Shown here piece after piece: positions 24,756 through 33,042 of a stretch of 64,000 nt of DNA. Position 1 is the stretch's first letter, and each line of letters starts with the position of its first letter. The DNA is from an uncultured Sphingomonadaceae bacterium. GTDB lineage: Bacteria; Pseudomonadota; Alphaproteobacteria; Sphingomonadales; Sphingomonadaceae. Under the pieces are notes generated by a model. The model saw only the letters and a program-made list of their open reading frames with translations. It was not told the origin of the DNA and ran no database searches. The DNA lies in the NCBI GenBank assembly GCA_947493215.1, contig CANLQE010000004.1, positions 124,001-188,000 of the forward strand, written 5' to 3'. The translations under genes and the position numbers were made by a program.

Positions 24756-25349
24756 CTATTTGAGCCGCTCGATTTTGCCGGCTGCTTCATCGATAATCGC
24801 CGCGACATCGAGGATCTTCTCTGACCCCTTTTCCTCATCAGCCAGCCGAATACGGATCGCGCTTTTCAGATTGCCAACGGCGCGGCGGATGGATGCGCCG
24901 TCCACAGCTTGATCCATTTGCGCTATGCTCTCTAACCGAGCAAGAATATCAGCAACATGCTTTTCCTCTTCAGCCAGTAAAGTCGTTCCAGCATCAGCAA
25001 TCGAATAGATTTTCTTGCCGCTATCGTCGACCTTCTCGTTGATAAGATCCATATCGGCCATCAACGTCAGCGTCGGATAGACAATGCCGGGACTGGGCGC
25101 ATAATGCCCGCCAGTGAGCTCTTCAATCTGCTGAATCAGATCATAGCCATGGCGCGGTTCTTGCGAAACAAGATGAAGCAAAACCAGCCGCAGCTCTCCC
25201 CGCCGAAAAACCCGCGCACGGCGTTTGGCTTTGGCACCTTCAAAGGCAGCAGCGGCAAAGGCGCGAGCAAATTTTTGTCCATTCATAGCACCCCAACGCT
25301 TACCGCGCCGAGAACCAGAACCGCAATCACTATAGTTTGAATATCGCAT
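24756..25349 (-). CDS. PadR family transcriptional regulator
   Basis: A 197-residue regulator with the PadR winged helix at about residues 48-125 (LRLVLLHLVSQEPRHGYDLIQQIEELTGG, then SPGIVYPTLTLMADMDLI and KKIYSIADAG) and a C-terminal helical dimerisation region. The 45-residue basic N-terminal extension (SRRGKRWGAM, AKAKRRARVFRRG) is longer than in the minimal family. AAGGAAA precedes the ATG. PadR proteins respond to phenolic acids or other small ligands, usually as autoregulated repressors; a matching palindrome lies upstream. Confidence 0.9.
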   Translation of the reverse strand: MRYSNYSDCGSGSRRGKRWGAMNGQKFARAFAAAAFEGAKAKRRARVFRRGELRLVLLHLVSQEPRHGYDLIQQIEELTGGHYAPSPGIVYPTLTLMADMDLINEKVDDSGKKIYSIADAGTTLLAEEEKHVADILARLESIAQMDQAVDGASIRRAVGNLKSAIRIRLADEEKGSEKILDVAAIIDEAAGKIERLK

Positions 25350-25366
25350 AAAATTTCCTTCTTTTT

Positions 25367-25407
25367 ATATCTAAGCTGTGTCTAAGATATATCTTTAAAA
25401 TAGATAT
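25367..25407. promoter_or_regulatory. Candidate PadR autoregulatory operator
   Basis: The palindrome AAGATATATCTT at 25384-25395 is flanked by ATATCT at 25367-25372 and AGATAT at 25402-25407, giving repeated dyads directly upstream of the padR start at 25349. The arrangement suits binding of one or two PadR dimers. Confidence 0.55.
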
Positions 25408-25480
25408 GCAACAGCTGCCCGTGCGAAAAGTCGCTAACAAGTTAAGATAAAAAGGAACTTTCAGAGAATGCGAGAGATAT

Positions 25481-26092
25481 TTACTCAGGCTTCTTCGCGA
25501 CACCCACAAAGGCTGGCCGCAACAAGCGGTCCTTGATCACATAACCGGCCTGCATCTCCTGCACGACGGTTCCCGGCTCATGCTCGTCGGTTGGAATTTC
25601 GACCATCGCCTGATGCTGGTTTGGATCGAGCGGCAAGCCCACAGAGGCAACCCGCTTGATGCCGTTTTTCTCAAACACGGTTTCCAATTCGCGGCCCGTC
25701 GCTTCAATGCCGTTGATCAGGCCTTTCCACTTTTCTTCGTCTTTCACTTCAGCGGGAATGGCTGCCAGGGCGCGCTGGAGATTATCGGATACGCTCAGAA
25801 TATCGCGAGCAAAGCCGGTGGCGGCATAGGCTTTGGCATCCTGCGCGTCTTTTTCTAGCCGGCGACGAACATTCTGGGTTTCAGCCTGTGCATAGAGAGC
25901 CTGTTGCTTCGCTTCCGCCAGTTCATTTTCAAGGCCTGCGATACGCTCTTCCAAAGACGGTTCATCAGACGCGTCGTCGCCGCCTTCTTTCAGGCCCTCG
26001 GGCACGCCCTCCAACTCCGCTGCTGCGGCTTCGTCCAGTTTCGCTTCTTCATTTTCTTGCGGGTTCGTATCGCTCATTATTTCGTCACTCAT
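25481..26092 (-). CDS. grpE: Nucleotide exchange factor GrpE
   Basis: A 203-residue GrpE, the exchange factor that drives ADP release from DnaK. An acidic disordered N-terminus is followed by the long coiled-coil (about residues 45-95, ERIAGLENELAEAKQQ and ETQNVRRRLEKDAQDAKAYA) and the C-terminal beta domain with LDPNQHQAMVEIP, GTVVQEMQAGYVIKDRLLRPAFVGVA, the family signature. It overlaps hrcA by four bases (ATGA), so translation is coupled. Confidence 0.97.
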   Translation of the reverse strand: MSDEIMSDTNPQENEEAKLDEAAAAELEGVPEGLKEGGDDASDEPSLEERIAGLENELAEAKQQALYAQAETQNVRRRLEKDAQDAKAYAATGFARDILSVSDNLQRALAAIPAEVKDEEKWKGLINGIEATGRELETVFEKNGIKRVASVGLPLDPNQHQAMVEIPTDEHEPGTVVQEMQAGYVIKDRLLRPAFVGVAKKPE

Positions 26093-27132
26093 TTCAATAA
26101 TCTAGATAGGGTTTGGGCTGTAAAGTCTACCATGGGTACGACGCGGGCATAGTTCAAGCGGGTGGGGCCAATAACCCCAACCACGCCGACCACCTGTCCG
26201 TCGCCATCTTTATAGGGCGCCGCTATCACAGATGAGCCGGAAAGCGAGAATAATTTATTCTCCGCACCAATAAATATTTTCGCTGCCTCAGCGTCGCGGG
26301 CATTATCGAGCAAGCGGGCGATTTCCTGTTTGCCCTCCAGCTCGTCGAGCAATTGCCGTACCCGGTCGAGATCTTCCAGCGCACTGTCCTCGAGCAAGTT
26401 AGCCTGCCCGCGGACGATGAGCACTGGCCGTTTCGAAGGGTCCTGCGTCCACGTTACAAAACCGCGCTGCACGAGGTCTTCCGACGCCTTGTCAATCGCC
26501 ATGTGTCCGGCTTGAATATCTTTATCTATCCGCAACAAGGCATCAGACAGAGTCATCCCGCCAAATTGCGCGGTGAGGTAATTACTCGCCTCTATCAGCG
26601 CGGATTCCGATATACCGATGGGCAGATCCAGAACCCGGTTTTCCACGCCCCCATCCTGACCAACGAGGATAGCCAACCCCTGCCCTTCAGATAATTTCAC
26701 GAAACTGAACTGTTTGAGCAAAGGTTCGCGCTTAGGCACCATCACCAGACCAGCACAGGCAGACAAGCCGGACAAAATGGCCGTGGTTGCAGACAGAGCT
26801 TCTTCAATCGGTCCTTGGTCATTGATTTGCGATTCAATCGCCTCGCGCTCTTGCCGCGAGGGCTCCGCCGCCTGCATCATCCCGTCAACAAACAGGCGCA
26901 ATCCCATTTCCGTCGGTATACGCCCTGCGCTGGTATGCGGGGCAGCTAACAAGCCAAATTCTTCAAGATCCTGCATGACATTGCGGATCGAGGCGGGAGA
27001 TAGTTCTAAACCGGGAGCTTTGGAGATAGTACGCGAGCCGACCGGTGAACCATTGTCGAGATAAGACTCTACCACCACGCGGAAAATATCCTGCGCGCGC
27101 GTCGTCATTTCGGTGATGGGTGTGGTTGTCAT
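26089..27132 (-). CDS. hrcA: Heat-inducible transcription repressor HrcA
   Basis: A 347-residue HrcA: winged helix near residues 10-75 (FRVVVESYLDNGSPVGSRTISK, SPASIRNVMQDLEEFGLL, PHTSAGRIPTE), GAF-like middle domain, and C-terminal YKDGDGQVVGVVGVIGPTRLNYARVVPMVDF. HrcA binds CIRCE inverted repeats and represses chaperone operons. No CIRCE is visible upstream of this unit, so regulation of hrcA itself may differ. The start overlaps the stop of an upstream lipoprotein gene by four bases, and its stop overlaps grpE. Confidence 0.97.
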   Translation of the reverse strand: MTTTPITEMTTRAQDIFRVVVESYLDNGSPVGSRTISKAPGLELSPASIRNVMQDLEEFGLLAAPHTSAGRIPTEMGLRLFVDGMMQAAEPSRQEREAIESQINDQGPIEEALSATTAILSGLSACAGLVMVPKREPLLKQFSFVKLSEGQGLAILVGQDGGVENRVLDLPIGISESALIEASNYLTAQFGGMTLSDALLRIDKDIQAGHMAIDKASEDLVQRGFVTWTQDPSKRPVLIVRGQANLLEDSALEDLDRVRQLLDELEGKQEIARLLDNARDAEAAKIFIGAENKLFSLSGSSVIAAPYKDGDGQVVGVVGVIGPTRLNYARVVPMVDFTAQTLSRLLK

Positions 27133-27689
27133 TGTTTATCTACGCCATCCCTTGACTCTGATTTGAACCATTCATCGTCTGCAATTCCTTGCTTCAATTC
27201 ACTCACATATTTGAAATAGGATGATCTTAGTTTTTTTGTGACGGAGTTTTGGCAACCGGTATCGTAGAAGGCATGGCGTTCTTTGCCATCGGAATATTTC
27301 CACGTCACAAACATTGCTGTGTGATCCGTTATTCGATGTTTGCAGTCAAAGCCCATAGTGAAATCACCCAAAATCTCATTTTCTATTTGGTTTTCGGGAA
27401 ATGCCCTTATTTCAAGTAAGCGAAGACTTTGCTCTACAAAGGCGAAATCTTCAGATCCGCTTTTGATCATAGCTCGTCTTCCTATTCCAAAAGGCTTATC
27501 AGGTTCACTGCTGTCCTCAAAAATACTGCTTTTACCGGGTGATTTTGACAACTCTAACTCGCCACCACCTCCCCAAATGGAACCTTCGGAAACAAATATG
27601 TGCTCTGCTTCACCCAAGTAAGGATTGTAAACAGAATCAGCACAAGAAGAGACCGCCATCAAAACAAGAATCATTATCCCAATTCTCAT
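27129..27689 (-). CDS. Putative lipoprotein leading the hrcA-grpE operon
   Basis: A 186-residue protein with a short signal peptide and lipobox VSSC (Cys16), then a soluble domain without a recognised family. Two further cysteines (FDCKH, DTGCQ) may form a disulfide in the periplasm. It is AT-richer than hrcA and grpE and sits between hrcA and the divergent rph, which are direct neighbours in many alphaproteobacteria. Its stop overlaps the hrcA start by four bases, implying translational coupling. Function unknown. Confidence 0.75.
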   Translation of the reverse strand: MRIGIMILVLMAVSSCADSVYNPYLGEAEHIFVSEGSIWGGGGELELSKSPGKSSIFEDSSEPDKPFGIGRRAMIKSGSEDFAFVEQSLRLLEIRAFPENQIENEILGDFTMGFDCKHRITDHTAMFVTWKYSDGKERHAFYDTGCQNSVTKKLRSSYFKYVSELKQGIADDEWFKSESRDGVDKQ

Positions 27690-27773
27690 GGAGCTATTAT
27701 CCGAGTTAAATTCATTTGGCTCATCTACACAACCTAGCTACGAGACCCCTTCAAAGCCACAGGAGAATCACAT

Positions 27774-28487
27774 ATGCGCCCATCAGGACGCGCGCTCGAC
27801 GAGATGCGCGCTATTAGTATCGAGACCCAATTCACCAAACATGCAGAGGGGTCTTGCCTGATCAGCTTTGGTGATACCAAGGTCATTTGCACCGCCAGTA
27901 TCGAAGAGCGCATTCCACCTTGGCTTCGCGGCAAAGGTGAAGGCTGGGTCACGGGTGAATATTCGATGTTGCCCCGCGCAACAAATACCCGCAATTCCCG
28001 CGAAGCCGCGCGCGGCAAACAATCTGGCAGGACACAGGAAATTCAACGTCTTATTGGACGTTCTCTGCGTGCCGTGGTGGACATGAAGAAACTCGGCGAG
28101 CGCCAGATCACGGTCGATTGCGATGTTATTCAGGCCGATGGCGGCACACGGACGGCTTCGATCAGCGGCGCGTGGGTAGCCTTGCGACTGGCTGTCAACG
28201 GACTGCTTGATGAGAAACTGATCAGCGAAGATCCGATCGAACAGAAAATCGCAGCGATTAGCTGTGGAATCTATAACGGCAATCCGGTGCTCGACCTCGA
28301 CTATGATGAGGACAGTAATGCCGGGGCTGACGCCAATTTCGTGCTGACCGGCGATGGCAATATCGCCGAAGCGCAGGCAACGGCGGAAGGCGAGACCTTT
28401 GATGACGAAGGTCTGATGCGCTTGATGCGGCTTGCCAAAATCGGCTGCAGCCAAATTTTCGAGGCGCAGGATAAAGCGGTCTCCTAA
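27774..28487 (+). CDS. rph: Ribonuclease PH
   Basis: A 237-residue phosphorolytic 3'-5' exoribonuclease that trims tRNA 3' ends. Family motifs: [12 protein letters not shown] at the start, [57 protein letters not shown] and [23 protein letters not shown]. Length is typical. AGGAG lies eight bases before the ATG. rdgB follows after eight bases, a common pairing in this group. Confidence 0.97.
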   Translation: MRPSGRALDEMRAISIETQFTKHAEGSCLISFGDTKVICTASIEERIPPWLRGKGEGWVTGEYSMLPRATNTRNSREAARGKQSGRTQEIQRLIGRSLRAVVDMKKLGERQITVDCDVIQADGGTRTASISGAWVALRLAVNGLLDEKLISEDPIEQKIAAISCGIYNGNPVLDLDYDEDSNAGADANFVLTGDGNIAEAQATAEGETFDDEGLMRLMRLAKIGCSQIFEAQDKAVS

Positions 28488-28495
28488 GAACGCCG

Positions 28496-29128
28496 ATGAC
28501 CAAGCACCGTAAACTCTCTCCGGGCAAGCTGATCATTGCCAGCCATAATCAGGGCAAGGTGCGAGAAATTCGCGCCTTGCTGGCTCCTTTTGGCATCGAA
28601 CCGGTGTCGGCCGGAGAGTTGAACTTGCCGGAGCCGGAAGAGACCGGAACGACCTTTGCCGAAAACGCGCTACTTAAGGCACGCGCCAGTGCGAAGAGCA
28701 GCAATTGCGTCGCGCTATCCGACGACAGCGGGCTCTGCGTTACCGCTCTCAATGGCGCGCCGGGCGTCTATACTGCCGATTGGGCCGAAGCCGACACCTA
28801 TGAAGGTGGACCGGGTCGCGACTGGTATATGGCAATGGGCAAGGTCGAAGGAAAGCTGGCAGAATTAGGCCCGGATACGGACCGCAGCGCTTATTTTGTC
28901 TGTACCCTCGCCCTCGCCTGGCCCGACGGACATTCCGAAATTTTCGAAGGCCGCGTGCAAGGCAATCTGGTTTGGCCACCGCGCGGCACATTGGGTTTTG
29001 GCTATGATCCAGTCTTCCAACCTGTTGGTTTTGAGCAAACCTTCGCAGAGCTTGATCCACAGCAGAAACATGACATGAGCCACCGCGCCGATGCGTTCGA
29101 CAAGCTCGTCAAAGCCTGTTTCGACTGA
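28496..29128 (+). CDS. rdgB: XTP/dITP diphosphatase (RdgB/HAM1)
   Basis: A 210-residue house-cleaning enzyme that hydrolyses dITP and XTP to monophosphates, preventing incorporation of deaminated purines. The [10 protein letters not shown] phosphate-binding motif, [34 protein letters not shown] and the C-terminal [13 protein letters not shown] and HRADAF motifs are all present. It is the second gene of the rph-rdgB unit and convergent with the CAP-domain gene nine bases away. Confidence 0.96.
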   Translation: MTKHRKLSPGKLIIASHNQGKVREIRALLAPFGIEPVSAGELNLPEPEETGTTFAENALLKARASAKSSNCVALSDDSGLCVTALNGAPGVYTADWAEADTYEGGPGRDWYMAMGKVEGKLAELGPDTDRSAYFVCTLALAWPDGHSEIFEGRVQGNLVWPPRGTLGFGYDPVFQPVGFEQTFAELDPQQKHDMSHRADAFDKLVKACFD

Positions 29129-29137
29129 ACCCGTTTA

Positions 29138-29833
29138 TCAGGGAACCGTTCGGCCAATGAAATTGCCCGGCGGACTATAGCGGCACACCAAAACATCCCG
29201 TTGGCTGTTACTGGCAAGGCCGCAACCTATCTTGGTCGTGCTTCGCCAGATGATCTGGGTATAGTGACCGACATCCTGCCAACGGCCTGTTGTACTAACG
29301 TCGGGGAAAGTCCCGGCGACGAAAAAGCGCTTTTCGTCAATCCATCCGTCAACCATATCCTGAAAGGTAAAGGCACTGGCTGTTCCGGCCCATAGATTTT
29401 CGCCCTGATTGGGTCGCGCAGAGCCCGGGCTATGTTCAAATCGACCATTGGCGATCAATGTTTCTGCATAGTCCAAGGCCGCCGCGTTAAGCGCAGCATC
29501 AAGTTCGACCGGAGGAACGCCAACTTCGGCGCGGGCGGCGTTGTGAGAAGCCAGCATGACGTCCAGCATCGTACTGCCCGGTGGTGATGGGGTGGGCGTC
29601 GGCGTTGGTGTGGGGGTCGGAGTGGGCGTCGGTGCTGGAGTTGGCGCGGGCGTTGGCGCAGGGGTCGGAGCAGGCGCTGGGGTTGGAGCCGGGCTAGGCG
29701 CTGGGCTCGGAGAGCCGGGAAGCGTGACCTGCGAATTGCTGCTGCCGCTTTCGCCGCCGCAACCAACCAGCAAAACCAGCATTGCAGCTTGCACGACTGT
29801 TCTGGGATACCTACTAACACGCCGATGTTTCAC
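29138..29833 (-). CDS. CAP-domain (SCP/PR-1-like) lipoprotein with Pro-Thr linker
   Basis: A 231-residue lipoprotein: signal peptide with lipobox LVGC (Cys25), a proline-threonine/alanine linker at about residues 41-86, then a CAP domain. The domain shows LASHNAARAEVGVPP (first His), ENLWAGTAS, GRWQDVGHYTQIIWRSTTKIGCG (second His/Glu region) and VLVCRYSPPGNF, the standard CAP signatures. Bacterial CAP proteins are secreted and poorly understood. The start is a GTG with GGAGG seven bases upstream. Its 5' end overlaps the hemW start on the opposite strand. The linker closely resembles that of the propeller lipoprotein at 5971-7353. Confidence 0.88.
   Translation of the reverse strand: MKHRRVSRYPRTVVQAAMLVLLVGCGGESGSSNSQVTLPGSPSPAPSPAPTPAPAPTPAPTPAPTPAPTPTPTPTPTPTPTPSPPGSTMLDVMLASHNAARAEVGVPPVELDAALNAAALDYAETLIANGRFEHSPGSARPNQGENLWAGTASAFTFQDMVDGWIDEKRFFVAGTFPDVSTTGRWQDVGHYTQIIWRSTTKIGCGLASNSQRDVLVCRYSPPGNFIGRTVP
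29585..29710 (+). repeat. G-rich hexamer-type array coding the CAP lipoprotein linker
   Basis: Tandem GGTGTN/GGCGTN-type hexamers (GGCGTTGGTGTGGGGGTCGG and similar) run over about 125 bases. On the minus strand they encode repeated Pro-Thr and Pro-Ala pairs. In-frame gain or loss of six bases would alter linker length only. Confidence 0.75.
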
Positions 29834-31021
29834 GCTTCATCCTCCACTGTTTCTGCAAAGCCGACGGACCGGAATGGACTGGCCCTCTATATTCATTGGC
29901 CATTTTGCATCGCCAAATGTCCCTATTGCGACTTTAACAGCCATGTCCGCGATCAAGTGGACCACGATGCATGGCAGACAGCCCTCCTTCTTGATCTCAG
30001 GCATGAATATAAAGTTAATGGGAACAGGCAGATAAGCTCGATTTTCTTCGGCGGTGGCACTCCGTCGCTGATGGACCCTCGGCTCGTCGCTATGCTGATA
30101 GAAGAGGCCAGCGCTCTATGGGGTCTGGTCAACCATTGCGAGATCACTCTAGAGGCCAATCCATCCTCGGTTGAAGCCAGTCGGTTTGCCGACCTTGCCC
30201 TTGCAGGTGTGAACCGGGTTTCATTGGGAATACAATCACTTGATGACGAAACATTGGAATTTCTGGGCCGCGCCCATGATGTCCAGGAAGGGCTGGCTGC
30301 GCTCCAAACCGCACAACAGAATTTCGCCCGCGTCAGCTTTGACCTGATTTATGCACGGCCCAACCAATCTCTCGAAAATTGGCAGTCAGAATTGGAAGAA
30401 GCGCTGCGCTTTGGCACCGATCATCTGTCACTTTATCAACTCACCATTGAACCCGGGACCCGTTTTGAAACATTGGTTCGCACCGGCGCGCTGATCCCTG
30501 CCGATGATGATCATTGCGCCGATATGTTTGAACTGACGCAGCAACTCACCAACTCCGCCGGCCTGCCCGCTTATGAGATAAGCAACCATGCAAGACCCGG
30601 TCAGGAAAGCCGCCACAATCTGACCTATTGGCGCTATGACGACTATGTCGGCATCGGCCCCGGCGCGCACGGACGACGGCTGAACACGGCGACGGAACGG
30701 CATAAGAAGCCAGAGAATTTCCTCTCCGCTGTCGAGCGCAACGGCAATGGCTTGAAAGTCGAGCAGGCTTTGTCGCCACAGGTGCGGGCGATGGAAGCTT
30801 TGATGATGGGACTGCGTTTGGCGGAGGGCGTTGATCTGGCAGCGTTGGAGGACAAGACTGGGCTGGCGGTTAAGGAGATGATCGAGCTACCGCAGATCCA
30901 GAAACTAGCTGAAATTGGATTTATTGAATCGTCCGCTGACCGACTGGTGATAACGCCAAAGGGCATGCCTCTGCTCGATGCCATATTGCCAAAGGTTATT
31001 TCTGATGGGCTCCGCATTTGA
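29825..31021 (+). CDS. hemW: Radical SAM heme chaperone HemW
   Basis: A 398-residue radical SAM protein with the iron-sulfur motif CxxxCxxC in HWPFCIAKCPYCDFNSHV, the SIFFGGGTPSLM and ITLEANPSSVE motifs, NRVSLGIQSLDD and the C-terminal HNLTYWRYDDYVGIGPGAHG. The HemW type (heme chaperone) rather than true HemN oxidase is indicated by length and by CDFNSH. The ATG at 29825 is chosen as it leaves 20 residues before the core; a ribosome binding site is not obvious. It overlaps the divergent CAP gene start by nine bases. Confidence 0.92.
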   Translation: MFHASSSTVSAKPTDRNGLALYIHWPFCIAKCPYCDFNSHVRDQVDHDAWQTALLLDLRHEYKVNGNRQISSIFFGGGTPSLMDPRLVAMLIEEASALWGLVNHCEITLEANPSSVEASRFADLALAGVNRVSLGIQSLDDETLEFLGRAHDVQEGLAALQTAQQNFARVSFDLIYARPNQSLENWQSELEEALRFGTDHLSLYQLTIEPGTRFETLVRTGALIPADDDHCADMFELTQQLTNSAGLPAYEISNHARPGQESRHNLTYWRYDDYVGIGPGAHGRRLNTATERHKKPENFLSAVERNGNGLKVEQALSPQVRAMEALMMGLRLAEGVDLAALEDKTGLAVKEMIELPQIQKLAEIGFIESSADRLVITPKGMPLLDAILPKVISDGLRI

Positions 31022-31035
31022 TGCGGCTTCTATCT
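31012..31035 (+). terminator. Possible terminator overlapping the hemW stop
   Basis: CCGCAT at 31012-31017 pairs with ATGCGG at 31021-31026 with the three-base loop TTG that contains the stop codon, followed by a pyrimidine-rich stretch. Weak support. Confidence 0.35.
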
Positions 31036-31151
31036 TCTTACTCCAGTACAGAAACAAGTGGCGCGTTTTCTTTTACTTCTAGCCTCACGCAATCTGATTG
31101 TCGAATCGCTCGCCGGCAACAATGTGTTACAATCAGCTGGAACGCAAACCG

Positions 31152-31478
31152 CTATTGTTCAGATATTTGTGCAAAATTGACGGTGCAATCCGTAGAGACA
31201 TCGTAACTTGCTGTGTGTAGGCCGGGCACCTCAGATCGATAAACCAGCGTGACTTCGATCTTCCCTTCACGCTGTAGAAAAGTTTGATTGGCCTTCTCGA
31301 AATCCCCTCCTTGCATTATTGAATGATGAAACTGCACCGCAGCTACTAATGCTTCGGCGTTGGTATTGCATGAACTTGGACTATATTCCCGCGCATGCCC
31401 TGCGAAAAACATAACTACACCAAGAACAAAAAGCCCCCCGAAGAAAGCAATTATTAGATTTTCTGCAACTCTACTCAT
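31152..31478 (-). CDS. Hypothetical membrane-anchored protein
   Basis: A 108-residue protein with one N-terminal transmembrane helix (ENLIIAFFGGLFVLGVVMFFAG) and a soluble domain of about 75 residues with two cysteines, likely periplasmic. The fold resembles small NTF2- or DUF4864-like domains by the HHSIMQGGDFEKANQTFL pattern, but this is not certain. No clear ribosome binding site; an ATG 21 bases upstream is the alternative. AT-richer than its neighbours. Confidence 0.5.
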   Translation of the reverse strand: MSRVAENLIIAFFGGLFVLGVVMFFAGHAREYSPSSCNTNAEALVAAVQFHHSIMQGGDFEKANQTFLQREGKIEVTLVYRSEVPGLHTASYDVSTDCTVNFAQISEQ

Positions 31479-31840
31479 ATTGGTACAATAGCACAGCAAG
31501 TTTATATAATGTTACATCAATTTACATTAATTTAGGTGCCCTCAATCAGAGATCAGCAAGTATTTGAAAATCTACGATTTCGTTCGGCAGATTATCGCAA
31601 TTTTTTGTTTCACCAATGTTAGAGAAGAGGTTCATCAAGATCATTCAGTGCTTTCTTGTTACTGTAAGAAACGAGTTTTGGGCCCTAATCTAATCAAACG
31701 ACCGAGTGGCTTTCCCATGGAGTCGTCCAGGTCGTGAGGCTTGGTCTAGCCGATATCCTCAGACCCGTGCCGATCATCGTGAGCGCAACACGATAGTCTG
31801 CATTTGGACTTTATCAATAAGCGCTGCTAGATTCAGTGAG
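31479..31840. other. Gene-free region upstream of xerC
   Basis: About 360 bases without a credible gene. The left 150 bases are AT-rich, the right half GC-richer; the xerC frame remains open upstream to 31706, but those 45 codons do not resemble the family. No repeat copy, terminator or RNA gene was recognised. Confidence 0.4.
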
Positions 31841-32740
31841 ATGAAAACCACAACCGCTCTCATCCAGGACTTTTCCCGCCATTTGCGCGAAGGGCGGCGG
31901 CGTTCGCAGCATACGGTGCGGGCCTATGTCACGACGGCAGAGCGCTTTTGCGCCTTTCTGACGGACCATCTTGGCGGCGCAATAGGTGCCACCCAAATCA
32001 AAGCGCTCAAGCAAACGGATATTCGCTCCTATCTCGCCTTTCGCCGCGGCGATGACTTATCCAACAATAGCGCAGCGCGGGAATTATCCGCCATCCGCGC
32101 CTTCCTGAAATTTGTCGGTGGTGACGACTCGCAAATACCAAAAATCAAAGGTCCCAAAGTAACACGCGGCGTGCCCCGACCTGCCTCACCCGACGACATC
32201 GTGGCAATGGCCCAAGATATTGCCGAAAGTGCCAGCGATGATTGGGTTGGCGCGCGCGATTGGGCGGTTCTTCTGTTGCTATACGGCTCTGGCCTTCGGA
32301 TTAGCGAAGCACTCGATCTGACCGCCGAAGAGCTGCCGCTTTCCCAGACACTCCGTGTAACCGGCAAGCGCGGCAAGACGCGGATTGTGCCGTTACTCCC
32401 GCAGGTTCGCGAGGCAATAGAGCATTATATAGATTTATGTCCGCATGTGATGACACCGGACAAAACCATATTCCGCGGCAAACGCGGCGGACCGCTGTCG
32501 CCCAATCTCATTAGACGCGTGGTGCAGCAGGCGCGCGGAAAACTTGGCATATCGGACAAAACCACGCCTCATGCTCTGCGCCACAGCTTTGCGACGCATC
32601 TCTTGGCTGGCGGCGCTGATTTGCGGAGCCTGCAAGAATTGCTGGGTCATGCGAGTTTAAGCTCGACGCAAGTTTATACAGCGGTCGATGCGGCGCATTT
32701 GCTTGATGTGTATCAAAATGCACATCCTCGGGCAGGTTGA
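31841..32740 (+). CDS. xerC: Tyrosine recombinase XerC
   Basis: A 299-residue tyrosine recombinase that with XerD resolves chromosome dimers at dif. The N-terminal SAM-like domain (SQHTVRAYVTTAERFCAFL) is followed by the catalytic domain: Arg in LYGSGLRISEAL, Lys in VTGKRGKTR, His244 and Arg247 in HALRHSFATHLL, His270 in LLGHASLSSTQ and nucleophile Tyr279 in VYTAVD. The start at 31841 gives a family-like N-terminus. XerC rather than a phage integrase is supported by length and the HLLDVYQNAHPRA tail. Confidence 0.92.
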   Translation: MKTTTALIQDFSRHLREGRRRSQHTVRAYVTTAERFCAFLTDHLGGAIGATQIKALKQTDIRSYLAFRRGDDLSNNSAARELSAIRAFLKFVGGDDSQIPKIKGPKVTRGVPRPASPDDIVAMAQDIAESASDDWVGARDWAVLLLLYGSGLRISEALDLTAEELPLSQTLRVTGKRGKTRIVPLLPQVREAIEHYIDLCPHVMTPDKTIFRGKRGGPLSPNLIRRVVQQARGKLGISDKTTPHALRHSFATHLLAGGADLRSLQELLGHASLSSTQVYTAVDAAHLLDVYQNAHPRAG

Positions 32741-32754
32741 GCTTTTCTTCATAC

Positions 32755-32784
32755 AATGCCCGCTTTGGGCGCAAAAGCGGACAT
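32755..32784 (-). repeat. Half-copy of the repeat after xerC
   Basis: AATGCCCGCTTTG, loop GGCGC, AAAAGCGGACAT, 15 bases past the xerC stop. The rest of 32741-33042 contains the palindrome at 32905 and no gene. Confidence 0.75.
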
Positions 32785-32904
32785 ATGGATTAGTTGATGC
32801 GGCCAGCAGTCAACCTTCATTTGGAATTGACGATTGGATTCCCTTTGAAATTATACGACGGGCTGCATCGAGCTGCTTTTCAACAGTCAAGATAATCCAA
32901 GATA

Positions 32905-32918
32905 TTTGTCCGGACAAA
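32905..32918. promoter_or_regulatory. TTTGTCCGGACAAA palindrome
   Basis: A perfect 14-base palindrome within an almost symmetric ATATTTGTCC/GGACAAAATAT block, 125 bases upstream of the hydrolase-like gene. It could be an operator; no regulator gene is adjacent. Confidence 0.4.
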
Positions 32919-33042
32919 ATATTCTGGACCTTCCGAAAACACTGCCATAGGTGTTAGATTCAGTTCAACAGCCGCTCAGACGGCGTCTGTGATCTGCATT
33001 TGCGGTCTATCAAACGAAATGCCGGCCCTGAGAGGATATTTT

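Noticed and set aside
27783-28454. Minus-strand open frame of 223 codons within rph
   Set aside because: Antisense to rph, no family motif.
31841-32740. Phage integrase marking an inserted element
   Set aside because: Length, catalytic motifs and C-terminus fit housekeeping XerC, and neighbours are chromosomal genes.
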